A stretch of 64,000 nucleotides of DNA from DATEDA01 sp963789885 (GTDB lineage Bacteria > Pseudomonadota > Gammaproteobacteria > Burkholderiales > SG8-39). Shown piece after piece: positions 8,925 through 17,363 of the stretch; position 1 is the first letter of the stretch; each line of letters begins with the position of its first letter. The notes under the pieces were generated by a model. The model had not been told where the DNA came from, made no database searches, and saw only the letters and a list, made by a program, of their open reading frames with translations. Position numbers and translations under genes: made by a program. The stretch spans positions 310,001 through 374,000 of the forward strand of contig CAWBNB010000010.1 in NCBI GenBank assembly GCA_963789885.1, read 5' to 3'.

Positions 8925-8941
8925 GGCGCATTCCATGCGCC
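8925..8941. promoter_or_regulatory. 17-bp inverted repeat in divergent promoter gap
   Basis: GGCGCAT-TCC-ATGCGCC is a perfect 7-bp-arm palindrome between the divergent RraA operon (start 8869) and the first Bug gene (start 8959). Its position suits an operator for both transcripts. No regulator gene lies directly beside it, so which protein binds is unknown; an RNA hairpin at the Bug leader is the alternative. Confidence 0.45.
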
Positions 8942-8958
8942 TGGGTTATGTTATCCGG

Positions 8959-9936
8959 ATGGGGAACCTGCTGCGCAACAGTCTTGCGGTGCTGCTCGCG
9001 ATCGCGCTCGGCATCCCGGCGACGAACGCGATGGCGCAATCCTATCCCGCGCGACCGGTGCGTCTGATCATTCCGTTCCCGCCCGGCGGCAGCAACGACA
9101 TCGTCGGACGGATGATCGCCGCACAGCTCGGCGACCGGCTCGGCCAGCAGGTGGTCCCGGACAACCGCGGCGGCGCCGGCGGCACGATCGGCACCGAGCT
9201 CGCCGCAAAAGCCCCGGCCGACGGCTACACGCTGCTCCTCATCTCGACCGCGTACGCGTTCAACACGTCGATCTACAAGAAGCTGCCCTACGATCCGGTG
9301 AAGTCGTTCGTGCCGGTGGCGCTGCTCGGCAGCGGCCCGGGCGTGCTCGTCATCAATCCGGCCTTGCCGGTGAACTCGGTCGCCGAGCTGGTCGCGTTCG
9401 CGAAGGAGCGGCCGGGCAAGCTCAACAACGCGTCCGCCGGCGTCGGCAGCTTCCAGCATCTCGCGAGCGAGCTCTTCCGGATCCAGGCGGGCATCCAGTG
9501 GCTGCACGTGCCGTACAAGGGCGGCGGACCGGCGATGATGGACCTGATTGCCGGGCAGGCCGACGTCTCGGTGGGCTCGCTCATCCAGATGCTGCCCCAC
9601 GTCCGGAGCGGGAAGCTGAAGGCGCTCGGCACGACGGGCACGAAGCGGAGCCCGGTGCTGCCCGACGTGCCGACGGTCGCGGAGGCCGGCGTGCCCGGCT
9701 ACGAAGCGACGAACTGGTGGGGCCTGCTCGCGCCCGACGGGACGCCGCAGGCGATCGTCGACCGCCTGCACCAGGAAGTCAGCGCCGTCCAGGCGTCCGC
9801 GGAGACGAGGCGGCGCTTCGAGACCGAAGGCGCCGAGGCGCGCGAAATGACCTCGGCGGAGTTCGGGGCGTTCGTCGCCGCGGAGACGGCGAAATGGGCG
9901 CGGGTGGTGAAGGAAGCCGGGATCACCGCGGAATAG
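8959..9936 (+). CDS. Bug-family tripartite tricarboxylate receptor
   Basis: First of three Bug receptors in a row. The chosen ATG gives 325 residues with a clean signal peptide ending near NAMAQ; an earlier in-frame ATG at 8902 would add an odd 19-residue prefix. Family marks: LIIPFPPGGSNDIVGR, QVVPDNRGGAGG, DGYTLLL, HVPYKGGGPAMMDLIAGQ and the KALGTTG block. The stop is 8 nt before the next Bug gene, so the three are probably one transcript. Confidence 0.93.
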   Translation: MGNLLRNSLAVLLAIALGIPATNAMAQSYPARPVRLIIPFPPGGSNDIVGRMIAAQLGDRLGQQVVPDNRGGAGGTIGTELAAKAPADGYTLLLISTAYAFNTSIYKKLPYDPVKSFVPVALLGSGPGVLVINPALPVNSVAELVAFAKERPGKLNNASAGVGSFQHLASELFRIQAGIQWLHVPYKGGGPAMMDLIAGQADVSVGSLIQMLPHVRSGKLKALGTTGTKRSPVLPDVPTVAEAGVPGYEATNWWGLLAPDGTPQAIVDRLHQEVSAVQASAETRRRFETEGAEAREMTSAEFGAFVAAETAKWARVVKEAGITAE

Positions 9937-9944
9937 GGGGCAGC

Positions 9945-10929
9945 ATGCAGGTCGCGAAAGAGCTCGCACGGCTGGTCCTGGCGGTGGCGGCCGCGCTCGC
10001 GGCGGTCGTCGCCGGCGCACAGACGCCCGAGCCGTTCCCGTCCAAACCGGTGCGCATCATCGTGGCATTTCCGCCGGGCGGCGGCACCGACATCGTCGCG
10101 CGGGTGCTGGGACAGAAGCTGAGCGAAGCGTGGGGCCAGCCGGTCGTCGTGGAGAACCGCGCCGGCGCGGCCGGGATCATCGGCACCGAGCTCGCCGCGA
10201 AGTCGCCCGCCGACGGCTACACGCTCTTCATGGGGACGCTCGGCAACCTCGCGGTCAACCAGCACCTCTATCCGAAGATGACGGTCGATCCGCAGAAGGA
10301 CTTCGCGCCGCTGACGCAGGTCGTGGCGGTCAACTTCGTGATGGTCGCGCACCCGTCGCTCCCGGTGAGCGGCGTGCCGGAGCTGATCGCGCTCGCGGCC
10401 GCGCGGCCCGGCCAGATCAACTACGCCTCGTCGGGTGCGGGCGGCGCGCCGCACCTCGCGGCCGAGCTCTTCCAGAACATGGCGAAGGTGAAGATGGTGC
10501 ATGTCGCCTACAAGGGCAGCGGGCCCAGCTTCAACGACCTGCTGGCCGGGCAGGTCTCGCTCACCTGCGACAGCCTCGTTCAGGCGCTGCCCTACATCCG
10601 CGCCGGCCGGCTGAAGGCGCTCGCGGTGCTGGGCGCGAAGCGCACGCCGCTGCTGCCGGACGTGCCGACCGTCGCCGAGACGGTGCCCGGCTTCGAGCTC
10701 ACCAACTGGTTCGGGCTGGTGGTGCCGGCTCGGAACGCCGCCGGACCGCATCGCAAAGCTGTACGCCGACGTCGCGAAGGCGCTCCCGCAGAAGGAGGTC
10801 GGCGAGAAGTTCACCGAGATGGGCGCCGATCCGGTCGGGAGCACCCCCGAGCAGTTCGGGGCGTTCATGAAGGCCGAGTCCGCGAAATGGGCGCGGCTGA
10901 TCAAGGAAGCCAACATCCGTGCGGAGTAG
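9945..10929 (+). pseudogene. Bug-family receptor, frame broken at about 10731
   Basis: Second of the tandem Bug receptors. It reads normally from its ATG (signal peptide, IIVAFPPGGGTDIVAR, VVVENRAGAAG, HVAYKGSGPSFNDLL) through residue 262, then loses the family sequence. Removing one C at 10731 restores the expected continuation (AGTPPDRIAKLYADV...) to a TAG at 10927-10929, giving 327 residues, the normal length. Because everything else is intact, a consensus error or a very recent mutation is more likely than an old pseudogene. Confidence 0.85.
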
Positions 10930-10939
10930 AAGGAGGCCG

Positions 10940-11002
10940 ATGAGACCGCAGACTGGAGCAACGAGATCGCGGACTGCAGCAATGAGATCGCAGACCAGAT
11001 CA
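10940..11002 (+). repeat. 21-bp imperfect tandem repeat, three copies
   Basis: Three consecutive 21-bp units at 10940-10960, 10961-10981 and 10982-11002, sharing the pattern A(T/C)GAGA(C/T)CGC(A/G)GACTG(G/C)AGCA; the third copy differs most toward its end. The unit is a multiple of three, so copy changes keep the frame and only lengthen the start of the signal peptide. Confidence 0.75.
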
Positions 11003-11962
11003 TTGCTGGGCGCGGCGCTGTTCGCGCTCTGCGCGTGGGCCCCGAGCGCGCCGGCGCAGCAGTACCCGTCGAAACCGATCCGCATCGTCGTGCCCTACGT
11101 GGCGGGCGGCAACGCCGACATCACGGCGCGGACGATCGCGCAGAAGCTCGGGGAAGCGCTCGGCGTCAGCGTGCTCGTCGACAATCGGCCCGGTGCGAAC
11201 GGCGGAATCGGGACCGACGTGGTGGCGAAGGCCCCGCCCGACGGCTACACGCTGCTGCACACCGCGAGCGGTCCGATCGTCGTGAACCCGGTGCTGTACG
11301 CGAAAGTCCCCTACGACCCGGTGAAGGACTTCGCGCCGATCATCCAGGTCCACACCTTCATGTACGTGCTCGTCGTGGAGGCCGCCTCGCCGATCAAGTC
11401 GGTGGCCGATCTCACCGCGGCGGCGAAGGCGCGGCCCGGCGCGCTCAGCTTCGGCTCGACCGGCATCGGCGGCGGGAATCACCTCGCCGGCGAGCTCTTC
11501 GCCCTGATGACCGGCACGAAGCTCACGCACGTGCCGTACAAGGGCAGCGCCGCGGCGCTCGCCGATCTCCTCGGCGGACAGCTCTCGTTCATGTTCGACA
11601 CGCCGATCACGTCGGTGCCGCACCTCAAGACCGGCAAGCTGCGCGGCTACGCGGTGACCGGCCTGACGCGCGCCGCCGCCATGCCCGACATCCCGACGCT
11701 CGATGAGCTCGGGCTGAAGGGCTTCGAGATCACCCAGTTCCAGGGGCTCCTCGCGCCGGCCGGCACCGACCGGACGATCATCGCGCGGTTGAACCAGGAA
11801 ACCGTCAAGGTGCTCAAGCAGCCGGACGTGATCGAGCGGCTCGCGACGCAGGGCGGCAACGAGATCGTCGGCGGCACGCCGGAAGAGTTTGCGAGGCTGA
11901 TCACGGCGCAGCTCGCCTACTACGCGAAGCTCGTGAAGGACGCCGGGGTCAAAGCGGAATAG
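10940..11962 (+). CDS. Bug-family receptor with repeat-expanded N-terminus
   Basis: Third tandem Bug receptor, about 340 residues, with the marks IVVPYVAGGNADITAR, VLVDNRPGANGG, DGYTLLH and HVPYKGSAAALADLLGG. ATG 10940 follows AGGAGG. The first 21 codons are three imperfect copies of a 21-bp unit (see repeat), giving a polar MRPQTGA/TRSRTAA/MRSQTRS stretch in front of the signal-peptide core. ATG 10982, at the third copy, would give a conventional short n-region and may be the real start. It ends 91 bp before the isocitrate-dehydrogenase-like gene. Confidence 0.92.
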   Translation: MRPQTGATRSRTAAMRSQTRSLLGAALFALCAWAPSAPAQQYPSKPIRIVVPYVAGGNADITARTIAQKLGEALGVSVLVDNRPGANGGIGTDVVAKAPPDGYTLLHTASGPIVVNPVLYAKVPYDPVKDFAPIIQVHTFMYVLVVEAASPIKSVADLTAAAKARPGALSFGSTGIGGGNHLAGELFALMTGTKLTHVPYKGSAAALADLLGGQLSFMFDTPITSVPHLKTGKLRGYAVTGLTRAAAMPDIPTLDELGLKGFEITQFQGLLAPAGTDRTIIARLNQETVKVLKQPDVIERLATQGGNEIVGGTPEEFARLITAQLAYYAKLVKDAGVKAE

Positions 11963-12053
11963 CGTCCGACGCGCATCGCCGCTTCCGCGCACCGCGCGGA
12001 ACGATGCCGCGTAATGGCATACTGACGCAGCGCAACATCCCGATGGGGGAGAC

Positions 12054-13082
12054 ATGGCTGCTCAGAGCGGAAAGATCCCGGCGACGCTCATTCCCGGCGA
12101 CGGCATCGGCCCGGAGATCACGGCCGCGGTCGTCGAGATTCTCGACGCGGTTGGCGCGCCGTTCGTCTGGGACAGCCAGCAGGGCGGCATGGCGGCGATC
12201 CAGGCCAGCGGCGACCCGCTCCCCGCCGCGCTCCTCGACAGCATCCGGAGCACGAAGCTTGCGCTGAAAGGACCGCTCGCCACGCCGGTCGGCGGTGGGT
12301 TCCGGTCGGTGAACGTGCGCCTGCGCGAAGCGTTCCAGCTCTACGCCAACCTCCGGCCTGCGCGGACCGTCATCCCGGGCGGGCGCTACGACGACATCGA
12401 CCTCGTACTCGTGCGCGAGAACCTCGAGGGGCTGTACGTCGCGTTCGAGCACTACATCCCGATCGAGGGCGATCCGCACGCGGTCGCGATCTCCTCGGGC
12501 GTCAACACCCGCGCCGGCTCGCGGCGCATCGCGGAGTTCGCGTTCGACTACGCGGCGAAGCACGGGCGCAAGAAGGTCACCATCGTCCACAAGGCGAACG
12601 TCCTCAAGGCGCTCACCGGGGTGTTCCTCGAGACCGCGCGCGAGGTGGCGAAGAAGTACGACGGCAAGGTGCAGGCCGATGACCGGATCGTCGACGCGTG
12701 CGCGATGCAGCTGGTGCTGAACCCGTGGCAGTTCGACGTGATCCTGACCACGAATCTCTTCGGCGACATCCTGTCCGACGAAATCGCGGGGCTGGTCGGC
12801 GGCCTGGGGATGGCGCCCGGGGCGAACATCGGCGTCGATGCGGCGATCTTCGAGGCGGTACACGGGTCGGCGCCCGACATCGCGGGCAAGGGCGTCGCGA
12901 ACCCGCTTGCGCTGCTGTTCGCCGCGGCGATGATGCTCGAGCACGTCGGGAAGAACGACCTCGCCGCCCGCATCCGGACCGCGGTCGACAAGGCGCTGCG
13001 CGAGGATAACGTGCGCACCGGCGACCTCGGCGGCAAGGCCACCACCAAGGAACTGACGCGGGCGATCGTGCGGCGGCTGTGA
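12054..13082 (+). CDS. NAD-dependent isocitrate dehydrogenase-like decarboxylating dehydrogenase
   Basis: Member of the isocitrate/isopropylmalate dehydrogenase family, 342 residues. The substrate loop reads GGGFRSVNVRLR, with the Ser and Asn seen in NAD-type isocitrate dehydrogenases. Metal-site Asp residues lie in NLFGDILSDEIAGL, and the coenzyme block is FEAVHGSAPDIAGKGVANP. A Gly/Asp-rich region after it favours NAD. Homoisocitrate or 3-isopropylmalate activity is less likely from the substrate loop. It follows the three Bug receptors in the same direction; a promoter of its own in the 91-bp gap is possible. Confidence 0.85.
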   Translation: MAAQSGKIPATLIPGDGIGPEITAAVVEILDAVGAPFVWDSQQGGMAAIQASGDPLPAALLDSIRSTKLALKGPLATPVGGGFRSVNVRLREAFQLYANLRPARTVIPGGRYDDIDLVLVRENLEGLYVAFEHYIPIEGDPHAVAISSGVNTRAGSRRIAEFAFDYAAKHGRKKVTIVHKANVLKALTGVFLETAREVAKKYDGKVQADDRIVDACAMQLVLNPWQFDVILTTNLFGDILSDEIAGLVGGLGMAPGANIGVDAAIFEAVHGSAPDIAGKGVANPLALLFAAAMMLEHVGKNDLAARIRTAVDKALREDNVRTGDLGGKATTKELTRAIVRRL

Positions 13083-13107
13083 GCGGCCTCGATGGCGCTC
13101 GAGCCCG

Positions 13108-14394
13108 CTAGCTCGCCAGCCGCTCGTGCACCCATTTCGCCGCGGCGAGCGTGCGCGCGTCGTCGGCGAACCGGCCGATCACCTGCAGGCCCACCGGCAT
13201 CCCGTGCGGGCCACGCGCGACCGGCACGCTGATGCACGGCACGTGCAGCAGCGTCCATACCCGGTTCATCACGGGGTTGCCGGTCGAGTCGAGCCCCTCG
13301 GGCGCCTCGCCGGTCGCGCTCGGCGCGATCACCACGTGGCACTCGTCGATCGCGCCGGAAAACCCCATGCGGCAGCCGCGCGCCAGCAGGCGCGCGCGAT
13401 CGTAGCGCTCCGAGGTGACCTGCCGGCTCGCGTCCAGCAGCTCGCGGAGGCGCGTGCTCAGCCGGACCCCGTGTACCGTGTGCTCGTGGGCGAGGTTGCG
13501 GGAGATCTCGTAGGCCAGGATGTCGCCGTGGGCGTCGCCGAGCCCGGCGAAATTCTGCGGCAGCTCGACCTGGATCACCTGCGCACCCGCGGCCGCGAGC
13601 TGGCGCGCGGCGGTATCCATCGCCTCGCCGACCTCGGGCTGCACCTGGTTCCAGTCGTGCGTGCGGCAAAACCCGATGCGGAGCTTCGGGACGGCCGGCA
13701 GCGAGACGAGCTCGTCACGGCCGGTCAGCGCGCCGACGAAGAGCGCCGCGTCCTCGACCGTGCGCGCGAGCGCGCCCAGCGTGTCGAGCGTCTCGGCGAG
13801 GAGCTTCACGCCGGCGCGACTCAGGACCCCGAAGCTCGGCTTGTAGCCGACGATGCCGCAGAAGCTCGCCGGCCGAATGATCGAGCCGACGGTCTGCGAG
13901 CCGAACCCGAGCGGCACCATCTCGTCGGCCACCGCGGCCGCCGACCCGCTCGACGAGCCGCCGGGGGTGTGCTCGTAGCCGCGCGGGTTGCGAGTCGCCG
14001 CCGGCGTGAACGTCGCGAACTCGGTGGTCACCGTCTTGCCGACAATCACGGCGCCGGAGGCACGCGCGGCGGCGACGCAGGCTGCGTCCCACGCCGGGCG
14101 GTGCCAGGTGTAGATCGGGGAGCCGTAGGCGGTCGGCATGTCCGCCGTGTCCATGAGGTCCTTGACCCCGATCGGAATGCCGTGGAGCGGACCGCGGATC
14201 GGCCCGGCGTCGAGGACGTGAGCCTGGCCGCGCGCCCGGTCGGGATCGAGGAACGCCCATGCGTGGATCGCCGGCTCGCGCTCGGCGATGCGCGCGAGGC
14301 AGTCCTCGACCACGTCGATCGCGCGGATCTCGCGCGCGTGCATGCGCCGGGCGAGCTCGGTGGCGGAGGCGCGCGCGAGGCCGGACGCTTTCAT
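13108..14394 (-). CDS. amidase signature-family hydrolase
   Basis: Amidase-signature enzyme, 428 residues. The Ser-cisSer-Lys triad is recognisable: Lys in IPIGVKDLMDT, cis-Ser in GGSSSGSAAAVA and nucleophilic Ser in QTVGSIIRPASFCG. The family includes GatA, allophanate hydrolase, 6-aminohexanoate-cyclic-dimer hydrolase and maleamate- or formamide-type catabolic amidases; no GatB/GatC is nearby, so a catabolic role is likely. Beside a NicX-like ring-cleavage dioxygenase and RidA it could release ammonia from an open-ring amide such as a maleamate, but this is inference from context. Confidence 0.88.
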   Translation of the reverse strand: MKASGLARASATELARRMHAREIRAIDVVEDCLARIAEREPAIHAWAFLDPDRARGQAHVLDAGPIRGPLHGIPIGVKDLMDTADMPTAYGSPIYTWHRPAWDAACVAAARASGAVIVGKTVTTEFATFTPAATRNPRGYEHTPGGSSSGSAAAVADEMVPLGFGSQTVGSIIRPASFCGIVGYKPSFGVLSRAGVKLLAETLDTLGALARTVEDAALFVGALTGRDELVSLPAVPKLRIGFCRTHDWNQVQPEVGEAMDTAARQLAAAGAQVIQVELPQNFAGLGDAHGDILAYEISRNLAHEHTVHGVRLSTRLRELLDASRQVTSERYDRARLLARGCRMGFSGAIDECHVVIAPSATGEAPEGLDSTGNPVMNRVWTLLHVPCISVPVARGPHGMPVGLQVIGRFADDARTLAAAKWVHERLAS

Positions 14395-14484
14395 GGCGTG
14401 GAGTCCCGGTTCTGCTGAGGCCGCAACGATAAACCTCCCGCCGGACTTGCGCTCGGGCCCGCAGCAGGGAGGGTCTCGGCCGCG

Positions 14485-14898
14485 CTACAGCGCGGCGATC
14501 GGCTGGACTTCGACCAGGAAGGGCTCGCCGACGAGACGGTCGATCATGAGCAGCGTGTTCGGCGGGTACTTCCCGTCGGGAAAGAGCCGCGGGAACTCCC
14601 GTTTGCGGAACGCCATGAACTTCGGAATGTCCTGCGAGTGGACGAGGTAGGTGGTGAACTGCACGACGTTCTTCCACCCGGCCCCGCAGGAGGCGAGCGC
14701 CGCTTCGATGTTCCTGAAAACCTGCACGCACTGGGCGTCGAAGTCGTCAGCGCCGACGACGGTGCCCGTCTCGTCGGTCGCGAGCTGGCCGGCGATGAAC
14801 AGCCACTCGGCGGCGTTCTTCACGCGCGTGATCTGCGAGTACTGGCCGAGCGGCCTGCCCAGGCCGTCGGGATTGAAGATCGTGATCTCTGCCGGCAC
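14485..14898 (-). CDS. RidA/YjgF/YER057c-family protein
   Basis: Small trimeric enamine/imine deaminase fold, 137 residues. The GTG at 14898 follows AAGGAG; the long open frame upstream of it is not coding. Family features: FIAGQLATDETG near residue 37, and a C-terminal block with LMIDRLVGEPFLVEVQPIAAL. The arginine in MIDRLV matches the residue that binds the substrate carboxylate in active RidA proteins, although the usual RxxV context varies. It diverges from the NicX-like gene and may remove reactive enamines during N-heterocycle breakdown. Confidence 0.88.
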   Translation of the reverse strand: MPAEITIFNPDGLGRPLGQYSQITRVKNAAEWLFIAGQLATDETGTVVGADDFDAQCVQVFRNIEAALASCGAGWKNVVQFTTYLVHSQDIPKFMAFRKREFPRLFPDGKYPPNTLLMIDRLVGEPFLVEVQPIAAL

Positions 14899-14970
14899 GG
14901 CGCTTCTCCTTCGTCGTTCTGCGGGTCGGTCCGGGCCTAGAATAGCGCGACCAGCCCGGAAGGTATGCCC

Positions 14971-16053
14971 ATGAACACCCATGCCGCGCTCCGCATCCAG
15001 GAAGTCAACCCCGCCAAGCTCGCGATGCTCTACCGCCGGGAGTTCGAGCTGTGCCGGGTGAAGAGCGGCGAGACGATCGCCGTCGTGAGCGATCTCGGCA
15101 CGCGGCGCGAGTACGTGCAGGCCGCATTCGCTGCGGCCGACGACCTCGGCGCGGACGTGTACGAGCTGTGCGTCAACTCGATCCCGTCGTGGACGAAGGT
15201 CGGCGTGCCGACGATCGGCAAGTGCAAGGGCACGCTCGAGGCGGTGAGCGCCGCCGACATGCTGGTGATCTTCCACGTGCCGCTCTTCACGAAGTGGCTG
15301 AAGCAGGTGACCGGTGGCGGCACGCGGGTGCTGATGATCATCGACGCTCCCGACGACCTCGAGCAGCTCATGTCGCCGCCGGGCCTGAAGGAGGCCTGCA
15401 GGCACGCCGAGTCGATCTACCGCAAGACGAGGAAGGTGCGCGTCACGAGCGAGGCCGGGACCGATCTTTCATACGAGTGCGGCCAGTACCCGGTCATGAC
15501 GCAGTGGGGCTACGCCGACGAACCGGGCCACTTCGACCACTGGGGCGGCGGCCACATCCACACGTTCCCGAACGAGGGCAGCGCGCACGGGACCGTCGTC
15601 TTCCAGCCGGGCGACATCGTGATCCTCCCCTACTGCCGCTACGTCGTCGACCCGGTGAAGCTCGAGATCCGCGAGGGCCACGTGGTGCGCATCGACGGCG
15701 GGCTGGACGCGAAGCTGATGCGCGACTGGCTCGAGGACGGCCGGAAGGACGCAGCCGACCGCGACCCGTTCGCGGTCTCGCATCTCGGCTGGGGGCTGAA
15801 CCCGCAGGCGCTGTGGTACGGCATCGCGCTGAACGGCGACGAGCCGGAGCGCCACCGCGCGGCGGCGCGCACGTTCCCCGGCAATTTCCTCTTCTCCACC
15901 GGTCCGAACACGCAGGGCGGCGGGAAGCGCGACACGAAGGGCCACTACGACGTGCCGATGCGCGACTGCACCGTGGCTCTCGACGGGACCGACGTCATCG
16001 ACAAGGGCCGGATCGCCGACCCGGGCATGAAGGTCGCGCGAGTTCCCCGGTAG
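14971..16053 (+). CDS. NicX-like 2,5-dihydroxypyridine 5,6-dioxygenase family protein
   Basis: M29-peptidase-fold protein of 360 residues that resembles NicX, the Fe(II) extradiol dioxygenase that opens 2,5-dihydroxypyridine in nicotinate degradation. The region GQYPVMTQWGYADEPGHFDHW, the SHLGWGL motif, the GNFLFSTGPNT motif and GHYDVPMRDC all follow the NicX pattern. The iron ligands of NicX (His265, His318, Asp320 as I recall) correspond to His271, His325 and Asp327 here. ATG 14971 is preferred to 14965 because GGAAGG lies 7 nt upstream. Many relatives are annotated as leucyl aminopeptidases; the conserved His/His/Asp set argues for the dioxygenase branch, with the exact substrate open. Confidence 0.82.
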   Translation: MNTHAALRIQEVNPAKLAMLYRREFELCRVKSGETIAVVSDLGTRREYVQAAFAAADDLGADVYELCVNSIPSWTKVGVPTIGKCKGTLEAVSAADMLVIFHVPLFTKWLKQVTGGGTRVLMIIDAPDDLEQLMSPPGLKEACRHAESIYRKTRKVRVTSEAGTDLSYECGQYPVMTQWGYADEPGHFDHWGGGHIHTFPNEGSAHGTVVFQPGDIVILPYCRYVVDPVKLEIREGHVVRIDGGLDAKLMRDWLEDGRKDAADRDPFAVSHLGWGLNPQALWYGIALNGDEPERHRAAARTFPGNFLFSTGPNTQGGGKRDTKGHYDVPMRDCTVALDGTDVIDKGRIADPGMKVARVPR

Positions 16054-16145
16054 GGGGATGCACGTAGGAAATTGGGGGCAACACGTAGCGCGGTAATCGG
16101 GCCCCGGGGTCCCCCGACTGACCGGGGAGATCCCAGGAGAACCCC

Positions 16146-16286
16146 GTGCTCACGTACGCCGGCAAGCTGCTCTTCATCCCCGCGCTCGTCGCGCTGGCGA
16201 CGATCGGGCTGCTCACGTTCCTCGCGTGCCGCGGGCTGATCGGCCTCTGCGTCGCCCGCGAGCCCGAGGAAGACCTCGCCGGCTAG
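16146..16286 (+). CDS. 46-residue single-pass membrane protein
   Basis: Short open frame starting with GTG after AGGAG (6-nt spacing) and ending TAG 90 nt before the cupin gene. The 46-residue product has one clear membrane helix (about residues 8-30, rich in Leu/Ala/Ile, ending at a Cys) and an acidic C-terminus (REPEEDLAG). It lies between the NicX-like and gentisate-dioxygenase-like genes on their strand, so it is probably in their transcript. I do not recognise a family. Confidence 0.55.
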   Translation: MLTYAGKLLFIPALVALATIGLLTFLACRGLIGLCVAREPEEDLAG

Positions 16287-16375
16287 GCCGGCGTATCCCG
16301 GGGAAGAGGTGCCGCGCGGGCGGCTTGCGCCCGGTCCGGACCGGCTACACTTCCCGGCACCGAGGAGGCTCGCCC

Positions 16376-17341
16376 ATGAACCACGCCGCGGCCGCACGCC
16401 CCGACGCCGACCTGATCCGCGCGCTCGAGGGCGCGCACTATCACCCGCTCTGGGACCGCTATAAAAGGATCACGCCGATCGCGCCGAGACCCCGCGACGA
16501 GCCGATGCACTGGCGCTGGCGCGACTTCGAACCGCTTGCCGGCCGGGCGGCGAAGGAGGTGCCGATCGAGGACGTCGAGCGGCGCGCGATCATCTGCGTC
16601 AACCCGGCGTTCGGCGGCGAAACGGTCACCACTTCGAATCTGATCGCCGCGTTCACGATTCTCGAGCCCGGCGACCACGCGGTGCCGCACCGCCACACCG
16701 CGGCGGCGATCCGGTTCTCGACCCGCGCCGAGGGCGCGGTCACGATCGTGAACGGCCAGCGCTGCGAGATGAAGCCGGGCGACCTCGTGGTGACCCCGCC
16801 GATGTGCTGGCACGGGCACGTGAACGAATCGGACCACCGCACCTACTGGTTCGACGCTGCCAACATGCCGCTGATCTGCGGGCTCGAGGCGAGCTTCTTC
16901 GAGCCTGGCCGGCGTGACGACGCGGACTTCTGGAACGTCGGCGCCGATGATGCGCGGCAATACCGCTATCCCGGCGAGGAGACGCGCCGGAAACTCGCCG
17001 GGCTTCCGGCAGGCCCGGACGGCGCGAGGATGCTGCGCTATACGAACGCCGCGAGCGGCCCGCTGATGCCGACGCTCGACTGCTACGCCGCCCGGCTCGC
17101 CAAGGGTGCGGCGACGCGCCCGGCGCGGACGACCTGGAACGCGGTCGTGCTGGTCGTCTCGGGCGAGGGACGCTCGACGGTCGGCGACCAGCGTTTCGAA
17201 TGGTCGCAGCACGACGTCTTCACGGTGCCGCACTGGACCTGGGCGAGCCATGAGGCCCGCGGCACGGACGCAGATCTCTTTCTCGTCACCGACCGCTCGG
17301 TGTACGAAGCGCTCGAGCTCGCGCGAGCCGAGACGCAGTGA
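16376..17341 (+). CDS. cupin dioxygenase, gentisate 1,2-dioxygenase family
   Basis: Bicupin of 321 residues of the gentisate/1-hydroxy-2-naphthoate/salicylate ring-cleaving dioxygenase family. The N-terminal cupin holds the Fe ligands in PHRHTAAAIRF (His-x-His) and the later His of CWHGH; the C-terminal cupin (VVLVVSGEGRSTV to FTVPHWTWASHE) is the second barrel. The start ATG has GAGGAGG upstream. It would open a ring para to a hydroxyl and next to a carboxylate. Together with the NicX-like gene and the molybdenum hydroxylase subunit it marks an aromatic or N-heteroaromatic acid pathway. Confidence 0.9.
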   Translation: MNHAAAARPDADLIRALEGAHYHPLWDRYKRITPIAPRPRDEPMHWRWRDFEPLAGRAAKEVPIEDVERRAIICVNPAFGGETVTTSNLIAAFTILEPGDHAVPHRHTAAAIRFSTRAEGAVTIVNGQRCEMKPGDLVVTPPMCWHGHVNESDHRTYWFDAANMPLICGLEASFFEPGRRDDADFWNVGADDARQYRYPGEETRRKLAGLPAGPDGARMLRYTNAASGPLMPTLDCYAARLAKGAATRPARTTWNAVVLVVSGEGRSTVGDQRFEWSQHDVFTVPHWTWASHEARGTDADLFLVTDRSVYEALELARAETQ

Positions 17342-17363
17342 CGGGTCGCGCAGTGACGGACCG

